A stretch of 64,000 nucleotides of DNA, from positions 62,001 through 126,000 of the forward strand of contig WYBR01000033.1 in NCBI GenBank assembly GCA_011525805.1, read 5' to 3'. Positions 55,342 to 64,000 of the stretch are shown here, piece after piece (the first letter of the stretch is position 1; the number at the start of each line of letters is the position of its first letter). The stretch comes from Vicinamibacteraceae bacterium. GTDB lineage: Bacteria; Planctomycetota; Phycisphaerae; Phycisphaerales; UBA5793. Made by a program: the position numbers and the translations under genes. The notes below the pieces were generated by a model that was not told where the DNA came from, ran no database searches, and saw only the letters and a list, made by a program, of their open reading frames with translations.

Positions 55342-56332
55342 CGCTTCCTTCCGCGCGGACGTTCTCGCGCAGGCCCTTCACGAGGTTGTCGAGGTTGGAG
55401 CGCATCAGCGCATCATACGTCTCGTAGCCCGACCGATTCGGATCGCCCAGCGGATCGAGCGGACGCAACGTGACGAGGCTGGAGAGTCCCTCGGCCGCGG
55501 CCGAGGAATACTGCGGTTCGATGAAGACGGCCCGCACGCCGCCCTGCTCGATGTGGCGGCGCACCTCCGCGAGGCGGGCCGGCGTCACGTCGTGCGTCTC
55601 CATGTTCATCACCGTCGCCACGACCTCGAGGCCGTACGCCTCCGCGAGCACGTCGAAGGCATCGTGGTAGGTGATCAGCCGCCGGTCCGCGATTGGTTCG
55701 AGGGCCAGTTCATACTCAACGGCGAGTTCTGCGAGCTGCTGCTGCACCACCTCCTCGCGCGAGCGGATGTCCTCAGCGCGATCGGGATAGAGGGCGGCGA
55801 GTTGATCCGCCGCCGCGCGGACAAGTTTCGACGCGTGCGTGGGGACGAGCCAGACGTGCGGATTCGGGCCGGCATGGGCGTGGGCGTCTTCCCCCGCGTG
55901 GTCGTGATCGTGGTCGTGGCCGTCGTCCTCGCGTGCGAAGGGGCCGAGGTCGTGTCCGAGCAGGGCCATGAAGTGAATGAGGGCCTGGCCTTTCGCCGCC
56001 CGCTGAAGGTGCGGCGCGGCGATCCAGTCATCCAGTCCGCCGTTGGCCACGAGGATCGCCGCGTCGTTGAGGGCTTTGACGTCCGCGGGGGAGGGGCTGT
56101 AGCCGTGCTCGCTCACGCCCGGCGGCACGAGGAGCGTGACCTTGATATCCGGACCCGCGACCTGCCGGACGAGGTCGTAGAGCGGGAAGATGGTGACGAC
56201 GACGCCGTCGCCCGTCGGCTCGCCGGGCCCGGACCGCCGGCCGCAGCCGGGCAGACCGGCGAGGACGACGAGCAGGCCGGCGAGAAGCACGGTCGGCGCG
56301 AACCTTGAGCGGGCGGTTTGCGTCTGAATCAT
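55334..56332 (-). CDS. znuA: Zinc ABC transporter substrate-binding lipoprotein
   Basis: 332 residues. Signal sequence with lipobox LAGLPGC (near 30), so a lipoprotein. Cluster A-I metal-binding fold with likely ligands His in VSEHGYSPSPAD, His in GPNPHVWLV, His in TYHDAFDVL and Glu/Asp in FIEPQYSS. A His/Asp-rich loop (HDHDHDHAGEDAHAHAG, near 137-155) is typical of zinc-specific ZnuA. First gene of znuA-znuC-znuB plus a small gene. GACAAT lies six bases before the ATG. No Zur box was recognised. Confidence 0.92.
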   Translation of the reverse strand: MIQTQTARSRFAPTVLLAGLLVVLAGLPGCGRRSGPGEPTGDGVVVTIFPLYDLVRQVAGPDIKVTLLVPPGVSEHGYSPSPADVKALNDAAILVANGGLDDWIAAPHLQRAAKGQALIHFMALLGHDLGPFAREDDGHDHDHDHAGEDAHAHAGPNPHVWLVPTHASKLVRAAADQLAALYPDRAEDIRSREEVVQQQLAELAVEYELALEPIADRRLITYHDAFDVLAEAYGLEVVATVMNMETHDVTPARLAEVRRHIEQGGVRAVFIEPQYSSAAAEGLSSLVTLRPLDPLGDPNRSGYETYDALMRSNLDNLVKGLRENVRAEGSGG

Positions 56333-56511
56333 GGCGAGATTGTCCCCCGTCAGGTCGGGTAATCCACTGCATTTGGCGGCGAGGCGAGCCGATGCAAACC
56401 ACTACCGCTGGGGCATGTCGGCGGTTCGCGCGGCCGCGGATGAAGTGTTGCCCTTGCCGGCAAAGGGGATTACAGTTGGAGCAGGTGCGGCCGCGAGGCC
56501 GCCCGCGACAT

Positions 56512-56584
56512 GGGGTGGTAGCTCAATTGGGAGAGCGCTACGTTCGCAATGTAGAGGTTGTGAGTTCGATTCTCATCCACTCCA
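56512..56584 (+). tRNA. tRNA-Ala (anticodon CGC)
   Basis: 73 bases. Acceptor GGGGTGG/CCACTCC contains the G3-U70 pair that identifies tRNA-Ala. D-arm GCTC/GAGC, anticodon stem CTACG/TGTAG with loop TTCGCAA (anticodon CGC), T-arm GTGAG TTCGATT CTCAT. Discriminator A; CCA not encoded. It reads GCG codons. Confidence 0.95.
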
Positions 56585-56654
56585 CTTGACCGCGCGAGCG
56601 AAGCCCAGGCATAACCATGCCTGGGCTTTGGGCGTTAAACGCGCCCATTTCTGC

Positions 56655-56660
56655 TATGAT
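56655..56660 (+). promoter_or_regulatory. -10-like hexamer of putA, leaderless spacing
   Basis: TATGAT lies six bases before the putA ATG. No Shine-Dalgarno and no clear -35. Confidence 0.4.
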
Positions 56661-56666
56661 GGTCGC

Positions 56667-59600
56667 ATGGCCATCTTCTCGCGCAACAAGCCTCGATCCG
56701 CCCCCGTCGCCGTGCCCGCCTCGCGCGACGGCGCCGCCCCTATCGCCGCCGCCCACGCCGACGTCGACCGCAACCTCGACGCCCGGATTCAATCGATCGG
56801 CCGGGAGTTTCTCGACCGCGCCCGCAGCCAGAAGGCCGGCATGCTCAGCGCCCAGTTCTGGTCCGACAGCCTCATGGAATGGTCCATGAAGGATCCGAAC
56901 TTCAAGGTGCAACTCTTCCGCTTCGTCGACGCGTTTCCCATGCTGCGCACCAGCGAGCAGGTGCACGATCACCTTGTGGACTACCTCACCCAGCCGGGCG
57001 TCACGGTTCCCTCGGCGATCTCGCTGGGCCTCAAGGCGGGGGGCATGGCCAAGGGCCTGCTCACGTCGACCGTGACCAAGCAGATCACCGGCATGGCCAA
57101 CAAGTTCATCGCCGGCACCGACGCCGCCAGCGCCCTGCCCGGCCTGCGCAAACTCTGGGACCGCGGCGTCGCCTTCTCCGTCGACCTCCTCGGCGAAGCG
57201 TGCGTTTCCGAGTCCGAGGCGCTTGCCTATCAGGCGAAGTACCTCGACCTCGTCGAAAACCTCTCGAGCGAAGTCGCGTCGTGGAAGGCGAATCCGAAAC
57301 TGGAGACGGACCACCTCGGCGCCATCCCCCGCGTCAACGTCTCCATCAAGATCTCCAGCCTCTACTCAATGACCGATCCGATCAACGCGGAAGGCAGCAC
57401 TCGCGCGCTGATCGAGCGCCTCGCGCCGATTCTCGTCGCGGCGAAGAAGCGCGGCGTGTTCATCAACTTCGACATGGAGCAGTACGCGCTCAAGGACCTC
57501 ACGCTCGAACTCTTCATGGCGTGCTGCGAGAAGTTTGACTTCGAGGCGGGACTGGCGATGCAGGCGTACCTGCGCTCCGGACCCGATGACGCCCGCCGCA
57601 TCATCGACTGGTCGAAGCGCACCGGTCGGCAGGTGACGGTGCGCCTCGTCAAGGGCGCCTACTGGGACTACGAGACGATCATGGCCGAGCAGCGCGCCTG
57701 GCCCGTGCCCGTCTGGTCGCGCAAGAGCGACACCGACGCCTGCTTCGAGACGATGGCGGGCCTCTTCATCGAGAACATGCCCCGCAGCGAAGGTGACGGC
57801 GGCGTCAAACTCGCGCTCGGCTCGCACAACGTCCGCTCCATCGCCCACAGCCTCGCGCTCGTGCGCAGCCTCGGCCTGCCCGACACCGCCCTCGAACTCC
57901 AGATGCTCCACGGCATGGGCGATCAACTCAAGCACGCCGCGGTCGAAAGCGGCCTGAGGCTTCGCGAATACGTCCCCGTTGGAGAAATGCTCCCGGGAAT
58001 GGCGTACCTCGTGCGGCGCCTGCTCGAAAACACCAGCAACGAATCGTGGCTCAAGGCCGGCTTTGCCGACAACGCCTCGACTGAGCAACTCCTCGCCAAC
58101 CCGCGCACGAAGTCAACCGGCCCCGACCCCGGCATCGAGGCGTTCAAGACACTGCCCGAGCGGCACGCGCTGACCCCGGCCATCGAAGGCGTCGGCGACG
58201 GCCGGCCCTTCTTCACCGATCCGCCGCGCGACTTCTCGCAGCGCTCCGTGCGGGAGGCGTTCAAGCGGGCGGTCGATGCGGCCGTCGTCCCCGTCGTCAA
58301 GGCCGACCGCACGGAGGAGGACGCCGAGCGGGCGCTCGCCGCGGCCCATGCCGCCCTGCCGCGCTGGCGCACCACGCCGATCAGGGATCGCGCCAACGTC
58401 CTCTGCCGCGCTGCGGCCATCATGCGCCAGCGCCGCGATGAACTCGCCGGCATCATGATCCGCGAAGCCGGCAAGACCTGGCGCGAGGCGGACGGCGACG
58501 TCTGCGAAGCGATCGACTTTTGCGAGTATTACGCGCGCATGGCCGTCGCGCTCTTCGAGCACCAGCGCCTCGGGCGGTTTGTCGGCGAACTCGACCAGGT
58601 CGTGTACCAGCCGCGCGGCGTGGCGGTCGTCATCAGCCCCTGGAACTTCCCCCTCGCCATCCTCACCGGCATGACCACGGCCGCGGTCGTCACCGGCAAC
58701 CCGACGCTCATCAAGCCCGCCGGGCCGACGCTGGGCATCGCCAAGGTGTTCTTCGACATCATGCTTCAAGCCGGCTGCCCGAAAGACGTGCTGCACTTTA
58801 TGGCCGGCCCGGGCCGCACGGTCGGCGCCAAACTCGTGCGCGACCGGCGCGTCGCGCTCATCGCCTTCACCGGCTCGATGGAAGTCGGCCTCGACATCGT
58901 CGGCGCGGCGGGCCAGGTGCCCGAGGGTCAGGGACACGTGAAGAAGGTGGTCTGCGAGATGGGCGGCAAGAACGCCATCATCGTCGACGCCTCCGCCGAC
59001 CTCGACGAGGCCGTGCTCGGCGTGCGCTACAGCGCCTTCGGCTACCAGGGGCAGAAGTGCTCCGCCTGTTCGCGGGCGATCGTCGTCGACACCAACTACG
59101 ACCTGTTCGTTGAGCGCCTCGTCGAAGCGACGCGGGCGCTCAAGATTGGCAATCCCATCGACCCGAGCGTCGATCTCGGCCCGGTCATCGACGAGCCGGC
59201 GTACAAGTCGATCATGAAGTACATCGAGATCGGCAAGCAGGAGGCGAAGGTGGGCCTGGCAATGGACCTGCCGCCGGCCGATCAACTCGCGCCGGGGCGG
59301 CACTACGTTCCGCCGCACATCTTCATCGATGTGCCGCCGACGGCGCGGATCGCGCGCGAGGAGATCTTCGGCCCGGTGCTGTCGGTCATCAAGGTGGAGT
59401 CGTTTGATGAAGCGCTGGAGGTCGCCAACTCCTCGCATTACAAACTCACCGGCGGCGTCTTCAGCCGCAAACCTTCGCACATCGAAAAGGCCCGCGCCGA
59501 GTTCCGCGTCGGCAATTTGTATCTCAACCGCGGCTGCACGGCGGCGCTGGTGGGCCGCCAGCCCTTCGGCGGCTTCGGCATGTCCGGCGTCGGCACCAAG

Positions 59601-59690
59601 GCCGGCGGGCCGGACTACCTCCTCCACTTCGTCGAGCCTCGCACCATCTGCGAGAACACGATGCGAAGAGGCTTTGCGCCCGAACTGTGA
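56667..59690 (+). CDS. putA: Bifunctional proline dehydrogenase / L-glutamate-gamma-semialdehyde dehydrogenase
   Basis: 1,007 residues. The proline dehydrogenase barrel covers about 90-470 (INFDMEQYALKDLTLELF, VRLVKGAYWDYETIMAEQRA, LELQMLHGMGDQLKHAAV, RLLENTSNESW). The aldehyde dehydrogenase covers about 530-1000, with the NAD site (ISPWNFPLAILTGM), VCEMGGKNAIIV with the general-base Glu and catalytic Cys798 in GQKCSACS. It oxidises proline to glutamate. The N-terminal DNA-binding domain of enterobacterial PutA is absent, so it is not a repressor. Start ATG 56667; upstream in-frame codons cross the tRNA gene. Confidence 0.95.
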   Translation: MAIFSRNKPRSAPVAVPASRDGAAPIAAAHADVDRNLDARIQSIGREFLDRARSQKAGMLSAQFWSDSLMEWSMKDPNFKVQLFRFVDAFPMLRTSEQVHDHLVDYLTQPGVTVPSAISLGLKAGGMAKGLLTSTVTKQITGMANKFIAGTDAASALPGLRKLWDRGVAFSVDLLGEACVSESEALAYQAKYLDLVENLSSEVASWKANPKLETDHLGAIPRVNVSIKISSLYSMTDPINAEGSTRALIERLAPILVAAKKRGVFINFDMEQYALKDLTLELFMACCEKFDFEAGLAMQAYLRSGPDDARRIIDWSKRTGRQVTVRLVKGAYWDYETIMAEQRAWPVPVWSRKSDTDACFETMAGLFIENMPRSEGDGGVKLALGSHNVRSIAHSLALVRSLGLPDTALELQMLHGMGDQLKHAAVESGLRLREYVPVGEMLPGMAYLVRRLLENTSNESWLKAGFADNASTEQLLANPRTKSTGPDPGIEAFKTLPERHALTPAIEGVGDGRPFFTDPPRDFSQRSVREAFKRAVDAAVVPVVKADRTEEDAERALAAAHAALPRWRTTPIRDRANVLCRAAAIMRQRRDELAGIMIREAGKTWREADGDVCEAIDFCEYYARMAVALFEHQRLGRFVGELDQVVYQPRGVAVVISPWNFPLAILTGMTTAAVVTGNPTLIKPAGPTLGIAKVFFDIMLQAGCPKDVLHFMAGPGRTVGAKLVRDRRVALIAFTGSMEVGLDIVGAAGQVPEGQGHVKKVVCEMGGKNAIIVDASADLDEAVLGVRYSAFGYQGQKCSACSRAIVVDTNYDLFVERLVEATRALKIGNPIDPSVDLGPVIDEPAYKSIMKYIEIGKQEAKVGLAMDLPPADQLAPGRHYVPPHIFIDVPPTARIAREEIFGPVLSVIKVESFDEALEVANSSHYKLTGGVFSRKPSHIEKARAEFRVGNLYLNRGCTAALVGRQPFGGFGMSGVGTKAGGPDYLLHFVEPRTICENTMRRGFAPEL

Positions 59691-59754
59691 TTCGGCGCCT
59701 AGGGAGTCGCGACCGCCGCGCAAAAGCGATCTCGGCAGACAAAGGAGTTCGATC

Positions 59755-60246
59755 ATGGCCACCTCCGCCGCGCCTGTCGATACAAAGAAGGCCGAACGTC
59801 GCTCGCTGCGTTTCGATTCGCTGGCAGATGTGAAAGCGGAGGTTGATCGCCTCGCCGCCGGTGCGGTGCGCCCCACCGGCAACTGGACGCTGGCGCAGGC
59901 GATCGATCACCTCGCCGCCATCGTGGAAGGATCGCTCGACGGGATCCCCGCCAGGGCACCTTGGTTCATCCGCATGCTCTCGCCGCTCTTTCGCAAGAAG
60001 GCGCTGAACGTCGGGATCGATCCCGGCATTCAGCTGACCGGTGACATGACCATCGTGCTGCCTCGCGACGACGTGACGCTTGACGCGGCCATGGCGCGCA
60101 TGAACCGAGTCTTCCAGCGACTCAACGGAGGTGAGCAGATGGCTCAACCCAGCCCGGTTTTCGGCCGGATGACGCATGAAGAGTGGAGCAAACTCCACAT
60201 GCGCCACGCGGAACTTCATCTGTCGTTCATGCATCCGACCGACTGA
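59755..60246 (+). CDS. DUF1569 (DinB-like) protein
   Basis: 163 residues. RRSLRFDSLADVKAEVDRLA and GNWTLAQAIDHLAAIVEGSL, together with PSPVFGRMTHEEWSKLHMRH and AELHLSF at the end, fit the DUF1569 four-helix-bundle family related to DinB. Conserved His residues (about 54, 143, 147) may bind metal. Function unknown. AAGGAG lies seven bases before ATG 59755. The 3' end overlaps the convergent SRPBCC gene by 31 bases. Confidence 0.85.
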   Translation: MATSAAPVDTKKAERRSLRFDSLADVKAEVDRLAAGAVRPTGNWTLAQAIDHLAAIVEGSLDGIPARAPWFIRMLSPLFRKKALNVGIDPGIQLTGDMTIVLPRDDVTLDAAMARMNRVFQRLNGGEQMAQPSPVFGRMTHEEWSKLHMRHAELHLSFMHPTD

Positions 60247-60782
60247 TCCGATGCGCCGAGGATTTCGCGCAGCTTTTGGCATCGATGTCTGAAGATGCCG
60301 CGCAGGTCGCGCCGCACGAGCAGCGAATCGGCGAGCCGCCCGCCGATCATGTCGTAGTTGACCACGTCGCCGCAGAGCGTGCCGCCTTCGCACGGCTCGA
60401 ACGTGTGCTCGTGTATCCACGTCCGGTACGGGCCGCGCAGCTGCTCGTCCACGAATCGATGCGGCGGCTCCCATCTGCTGATGAGCGACCGCCAGCGCAG
60501 CGGGATGCCGCGAAGCCGCAGCCGGTAGTCGAGCACCAGCCCCTCGCGCATTTCAACCGGCCGGGGCGTGAGGATCTGGAATCGCAGGTGGTCGGGCGTG
60601 ATGGTGTCGAGATTGCCCGCGTCAGAGAAGAAGGTGAAGATTTCCTCGATCGGCCGCGGCAGCCACAGCGAGGCGCGCAGTTCAAAGCCACGGTCCGGGT
60701 GGCGGGCGAAGGTCACGACCCCTCGCTCTGTTTCGGGTGACCGGCCGCAGGCATCGCGTTCGGGCTGGCGCAGCACAGACAT
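60216..60782 (-). CDS. SRPBCC-family (START-like) protein
   Basis: 188 residues. The helix-grip pattern is visible: FELRASLWLPRPIEEIFTFF, SDAGNLDTITPDHLRFQIL, PRPVEMREGLVLDYRLRLRG and RTWIHEHTFEPCEGGT, with a long C-terminal helix. The family binds hydrophobic ligands; this subgroup is often called a ligand-binding SRPBCC or DUF-type cyclase-like protein, without a known ligand. Start taken as ATG 60782 with TATCTT seven bases upstream. Convergent with the DUF1569 gene, overlapping by 31 bases. Confidence 0.8.
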   Translation of the reverse strand: MSVLRQPERDACGRSPETERGVVTFARHPDRGFELRASLWLPRPIEEIFTFFSDAGNLDTITPDHLRFQILTPRPVEMREGLVLDYRLRLRGIPLRWRSLISRWEPPHRFVDEQLRGPYRTWIHEHTFEPCEGGTLCGDVVNYDMIGGRLADSLLVRRDLRGIFRHRCQKLREILGASDQSVGCMNDR

Positions 60783-60789
60783 GCCGCCA

Positions 60790-60795
60790 AAGATA
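60790..60795 (-). promoter_or_regulatory. -10-like hexamer of SRPBCC gene, leaderless spacing
   Basis: TATCTT on the minus strand ends seven bases before the ATG at 60782; no -35 is clear. Confidence 0.3.
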
Positions 60796-60901
60796 CTTCG
60801 GGTTGATCCGCCGGGTTCGAGCCATCCGCCCTTCACGGGAACTGACCCGATTCGACCGCCGCATGCGCCGCGAGGGACTGGCGCACGACGAAAGGAAGAC
60901 C

Positions 60902-63478
60902 ATGTCGATCCGCAAGTCACTTTTGCCGCCCCTGTTCGCATTCGCCGCCGCCATCGCCTCCTGTGCCATGTCGGAACACGGGCAGGACCCGGTGGCCGGC
61001 GCTCCCGAGGCACCGGGCGCGAACGCCGAAGCCGACGCCGTCACCCTCGAGATGATCATGTCCGACCCCGACTGGATGGGGAACGGCCCGGAGGGCGAAT
61101 ACTGGGCCGACGACGGCCAGAGTGTCTACTACCAGCGCAAGAAGGTAGGCTCCGAGGAGCGTGAACTCATCCAGGTCGACCTGCGCGGGCAGGTGATCCG
61201 CGTCGTGAGCGACGAGGAGCGGCCCTTCATCGACGTGCGCGGAGGCGACTACAACAGCGACTACTCCCGCAAGGTCTACGTCCGCGGCGGCAATCTCTTC
61301 ATCAAGAACCTCGCCGACGGCACGATCACCCAACTCACAAAGACAAGCGAGAGCATCTCCAGCCCAGAGTTCATGCACGGCGACCAGCGCCTCGTCTTCC
61401 GCCGCAACGGCAACCTCATCATCCGCGATCTCGCGACGGGCGTCGAAACCCAGCCCGCGGACCTCCGCGCGCAGGACGATCCGGATGAAAAGAAGGACGA
61501 GAAGAAGAAGGAGGATTACCTCGCGGACCAGCAGGAACGGCTCTTCGAGACGATCCGCCAGGGCAAGGAGCGGCGCGAAGAGGCGGAGCAGCGCCGCAAG
61601 CGCGAGCGCGAGGCGGACGCGACGACGCTCAAGCCGTGGTACCTCGGCGGCGGCATCGAGATCCGGGGGACCGACCTCTCGCCCGACGGCCGATGGATGC
61701 TTGTGCGGACGGCGAAGACCGGCGCCCGCAGCGGCCGCGGCGACGTGATGCCGCAGTTCATCACGGAAGACGGCTACGTCGCCACGCGCTCCGTGCGCGA
61801 CAAGGTCGGCACGAGCGAAGTCGTCGGAGAGTCGCTCATCCTCCTCGATCTCGAAAACCGCACCCGCCACGATCTGGACCTGAGCGTGCTTCCCGGGATC
61901 AGTGATGATCCCTTCGCGAAGCAGGAGGTGGAGGAGAACGAGCAAGACGCCGAAGACGAAGACGAAGGCGATGACGCAAGCGACGAGGACGGGCGCAACG
62001 AAGATGAAAGTGCGGTGACGGAAGAGGGACAGCCTCCCGAGCCATCGATCGAGGAGACGCAGCAGAAGAAGAAGGATGAGGCGAAGGAGGAGGAGCCCAA
62101 GCCGCGCCCCGTCTCCATCCGAGGCATCACCTGGAACGAGGACGGCACGGCCGTTCTCCTTCAGGTCTACTCGGAAGACAACAAGGATCGCTGGATCGCC
62201 TCGGTCGATCTCGCCGAGCCGAAACTTCTCCCGCAACATCACCTTCATGATCCGGCTTGGATCGGCTGGGGTTCCTCGACCATGGGCTGGCTCGCCGACG
62301 GACGAACGTTCTACTTCGTCAGCGAGGAATCCGGCTATGCGCATCTCTACACCAAAGCGATCGACGAGCAGGTTTCACGGCAGATCACCTGGGGGGATTA
62401 CGAAGTCTCCGACGTCCGCCATGGTCGCGACAGGACGCGACTCTTTTACACCGCCAACGCGCTGCATCCTGGTATTTACGAGGCGTGGATGATCGACCCG
62501 GTGACGGCGGATACGACGCAACTGACGAGCCTGGCCGGCCGCGCCGACTGGACGCTCTCGCCCGACGAGAAGAGCCTGCTCATTTCGTTTTCGACGCGGA
62601 CGCGCCCGCCGGAATTGCTCGTGCAGTCGATCGATCCTCCGAGCATGCCCTGGCCGATCACGCGCACGGTGAGCGAGGCGTTCACGTCGCTGCCCTGGAT
62701 CGAGCCGGAGATCGTAGAGATTCCCTCGAGCGAATCGGATCAGCCGATCTATTCGCGGCTCTACCTTCCGCCGGAGGAGGCCGAGGGCCTTCGGCCGGCC
62801 GTGGTGTTCATTCACGGCGCAGGGTATCTTCAGAACGCGCACTACGGCTGGTCGAGTTACTTCCGCGAGTTCATGTTCCACACGCTGCTGGCGAGGCGGG
62901 GCTACGTCGTGCTCGACATGGACTACCGCGCCAGCGCCGGCTACGGGCGCGACTGGCGCACGGCCATCTACGGCCGGATGGGCGAGCCCGAACTCGTCGA
63001 TCTGCGTGATGGGGTGAACTGGCTCGCCGCCAATCACCGCGTCGATCCGGAGCGAGTGGGCGCCTACGGCGGCTCGTACGGCGGGTTCCTCACCCTCATG
63101 GCCATGTTCCGCGAGCCGGACCTCTTCGCCTGCGGCGCCGCGCTGCGGCCGGTGACGGACTGGGCGCATTACAACCACGGCTACACGGCCAACATCCTCG
63201 ACACGCCCAAGATCGCCCCCGAGGCCTACGAGCGATCCAGTCCGATCGAGTTCGCCGACGGCCTGCAAAAGCCCTTGCTCATCTGCCACGGGATGCTCGA
63301 TGACAACGTCTTCGTCCTCGACACGGTCCGCCTCGCGCAGCGGCTCATCGAACTCAGGAAGGAGAACTGGGAGGTGGCGCTCTACCCGGTCGAGTCGCAC
63401 GGCTTCCGCGAGCCGACCTCGTGGCTCGACGAATACCGGCGGATTCTGAAGTTGTTTGAGACGCACCTGCGGAACTGA
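60902..63478 (+). CDS. S9-family prolyl oligopeptidase / dipeptidyl peptidase
   Basis: 858 residues. The N-terminus MSIRKSLLPPLFAFAAAIAS is a signal sequence with Cys next, so it may be a lipoprotein. A beta-propeller gate domain (about 45-600) is interrupted by two charged inserts (about 191-246, Lys/Glu/Arg; 333-403, Asp/Glu). The alpha/beta-hydrolase domain has Ser725 (GAYGGSYGGF), Asp800/801 (GMLDDNVF) and His833 (VESHGF). It cleaves peptides in the envelope or outside. The inserts are unusually long for the family. Start ATG 60902, based on the signal peptide. Confidence 0.9.
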   Translation: MSIRKSLLPPLFAFAAAIASCAMSEHGQDPVAGAPEAPGANAEADAVTLEMIMSDPDWMGNGPEGEYWADDGQSVYYQRKKVGSEERELIQVDLRGQVIRVVSDEERPFIDVRGGDYNSDYSRKVYVRGGNLFIKNLADGTITQLTKTSESISSPEFMHGDQRLVFRRNGNLIIRDLATGVETQPADLRAQDDPDEKKDEKKKEDYLADQQERLFETIRQGKERREEAEQRRKREREADATTLKPWYLGGGIEIRGTDLSPDGRWMLVRTAKTGARSGRGDVMPQFITEDGYVATRSVRDKVGTSEVVGESLILLDLENRTRHDLDLSVLPGISDDPFAKQEVEENEQDAEDEDEGDDASDEDGRNEDESAVTEEGQPPEPSIEETQQKKKDEAKEEEPKPRPVSIRGITWNEDGTAVLLQVYSEDNKDRWIASVDLAEPKLLPQHHLHDPAWIGWGSSTMGWLADGRTFYFVSEESGYAHLYTKAIDEQVSRQITWGDYEVSDVRHGRDRTRLFYTANALHPGIYEAWMIDPVTADTTQLTSLAGRADWTLSPDEKSLLISFSTRTRPPELLVQSIDPPSMPWPITRTVSEAFTSLPWIEPEIVEIPSSESDQPIYSRLYLPPEEAEGLRPAVVFIHGAGYLQNAHYGWSSYFREFMFHTLLARRGYVVLDMDYRASAGYGRDWRTAIYGRMGEPELVDLRDGVNWLAANHRVDPERVGAYGGSYGGFLTLMAMFREPDLFACGAALRPVTDWAHYNHGYTANILDTPKIAPEAYERSSPIEFADGLQKPLLICHGMLDDNVFVLDTVRLAQRLIELRKENWEVALYPVESHGFREPTSWLDEYRRILKLFETHLRN

Positions 63479-63575
63479 TCGGAAATACGCTCTCGCGCGA
63501 CTACTATGGAGGCCCGTCCGGGCGGCCGCGGAAGGGCCGCCCCGAACGATCGACATCAGCAGGAGCGAGGCAGAG

Positions 63576-64000
63576 ATGCGAGGCGTTGCAGAATCAAAGG
63601 GCGCGTTCCGGCAACTGCCCTTCATGGGCGTGATCCGCGTCAACGAAGAGGCGATGAAGATCGGCTACCGGATGGGCGACCCGGCGTGGTCGAACCTCGG
63701 CCAGGGCCAGCCGGAGGTCGGCGTGCTCGAAGGCGCTCCCCCGCGCTACGAGAGCCTGAGGATCGACCTGGCGGATCACGGCTACGGTCCCGTCGAAGGG
63801 CTGCCCGAACTGCGGCAGGCCGTCGCCGACCACTACAACCGGCTCTATCGAGTCGGCAAAACCTCCCGGTACACGATGGAGAACGTGGCGATCTCCGCCG
63901 GCGGCCGGCTCGCCCTGTCACGCTGCGGCGCGACGATGGCGGACATCCGACTCGGCTACTTCACCCCCGACTACACCGCCTACGAAGACCTCCTCACCAC
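63576..64000 (+). CDS. PLP-dependent aminotransferase class I/II (N-terminal part, runs off window)
   Basis: The first 141 residues are present. MGDPAWSNLGQGQPEVGVLE and DHGYGPVEGLPELRQAVADH are the usual fold-type I aminotransferase N-terminal motifs, and NVAISAGGRLALSRC corresponds to the PLP-phosphate-binding strand. The catalytic Lys is beyond the edge. GAGG lies five bases before ATG 63576. Substrate cannot be told from this part. Upstream S9 gene is 97 bases away. Confidence 0.85.
   Translation, partial: MRGVAESKGAFRQLPFMGVIRVNEEAMKIGYRMGDPAWSNLGQGQPEVGVLEGAPPRYESLRIDLADHGYGPVEGLPELRQAVADHYNRLYRVGKTSRYTMENVAISAGGRLALSRCGATMADIRLGYFTPDYTAYEDLLT

Noticed and set aside
56331-56666. Upstream in-frame extension of PutA by 112 codons
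   Set aside because: It would span the tRNA-Ala gene; the ATG at 56667 gives a sensible N-terminus.

Overview
The window is GC-rich (roughly two-thirds G+C by eye) and almost fully coding, with genes on both strands in short operons. The gene set suggests a planctomycete, most likely of the Phycisphaerae type. It includes a small membrane protein ending in a C-x2-CGYDLRG...CPECG zinc ribbon, large exported FG-GAP and Kelch propeller proteins, an ASPIC/UnbV-type protein, LTxxQ proteins, a DnaE2/ImuA/ImuB mutasome and many planctomycete-style exported hypotheticals. The assignment rests on gene content only; no rRNA gene is present.

Layout. 1-4009 (minus): damage-inducible translesion synthesis operon imuA-imuB-dnaE2, with dnaE2 running off the left edge and a well-formed promoter just before imuA. 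4142-5124 (minus): ribosomal protein L27 and an exported protein. 5316-9720 (plus): GNAT acetyltransferase, ABC exporter, lysyl-tRNA synthetase. 9717-11083 (plus): an FRG-domain gene of foreign-looking composition, translationally coupled to the zinc-ribbon membrane protein. 11328-15052: CDP-alcohol phosphatidyltransferase, tRNA-Ser, a membrane-anchored hypothetical and a UDP-glucuronate decarboxylase. 15519-17175: FG-GAP propeller and terminator. 17407-20319: arginine decarboxylase plus agmatinase-family hydrolase (polyamine route). 20335-27026: Gfo/Idh/MocA oxidoreductase, exported hypothetical, pyrB, a repeat element and mfd. 27329-33653: Kelch propeller, glutaredoxin-like protein, and the elongasome pair PBP2-RodA. 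33758-37151: a QueD-like protein without its catalytic residues, an HD-GYP phosphodiesterase and a phosphohexomutase. 37184-43344: an exported-protein operon facing a Gln/Met-rich membrane protein. 43476-46005: TrkH/TrkA potassium uptake. 46116-49900: a heterodimeric ABC exporter. 50111-52763: SDR threonine dehydrogenase-like enzyme and a second FG-GAP propeller. 52913-53305: an apparently independent small transcription unit. 53421-56332: zinc-type ABC importer with a coupled small gene. 56512-64000: tRNA-Ala, PutA, DUF1569 protein, SRPBCC protein, S9 peptidase and a truncated aminotransferase.

The observations most worth following are these. (1) A cysteine-bearing C-terminal module of about 105 residues is shared by three otherwise different exported propeller proteins. 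(2) A small promoter-to-terminator unit near 53 kb holds a 13-codon ORF with a near-perfect Shine-Dalgarno sequence; its coding sequence forms one arm of a long inverted repeat followed by a strong terminator. (3) At least seven genes that lack a ribosome binding site have a -10-like hexamer 5-7 bases before the start codon, suggesting widespread leaderless transcription; the best case, imuA, also has a -35 box and an overlapping CTGT-N6-ACAG dyad. (4) A dispersed repeat has been read in frame into Mfd. (5) A QueD homologue keeps its zinc ligands but lacks the catalytic Cys, Asp and His.
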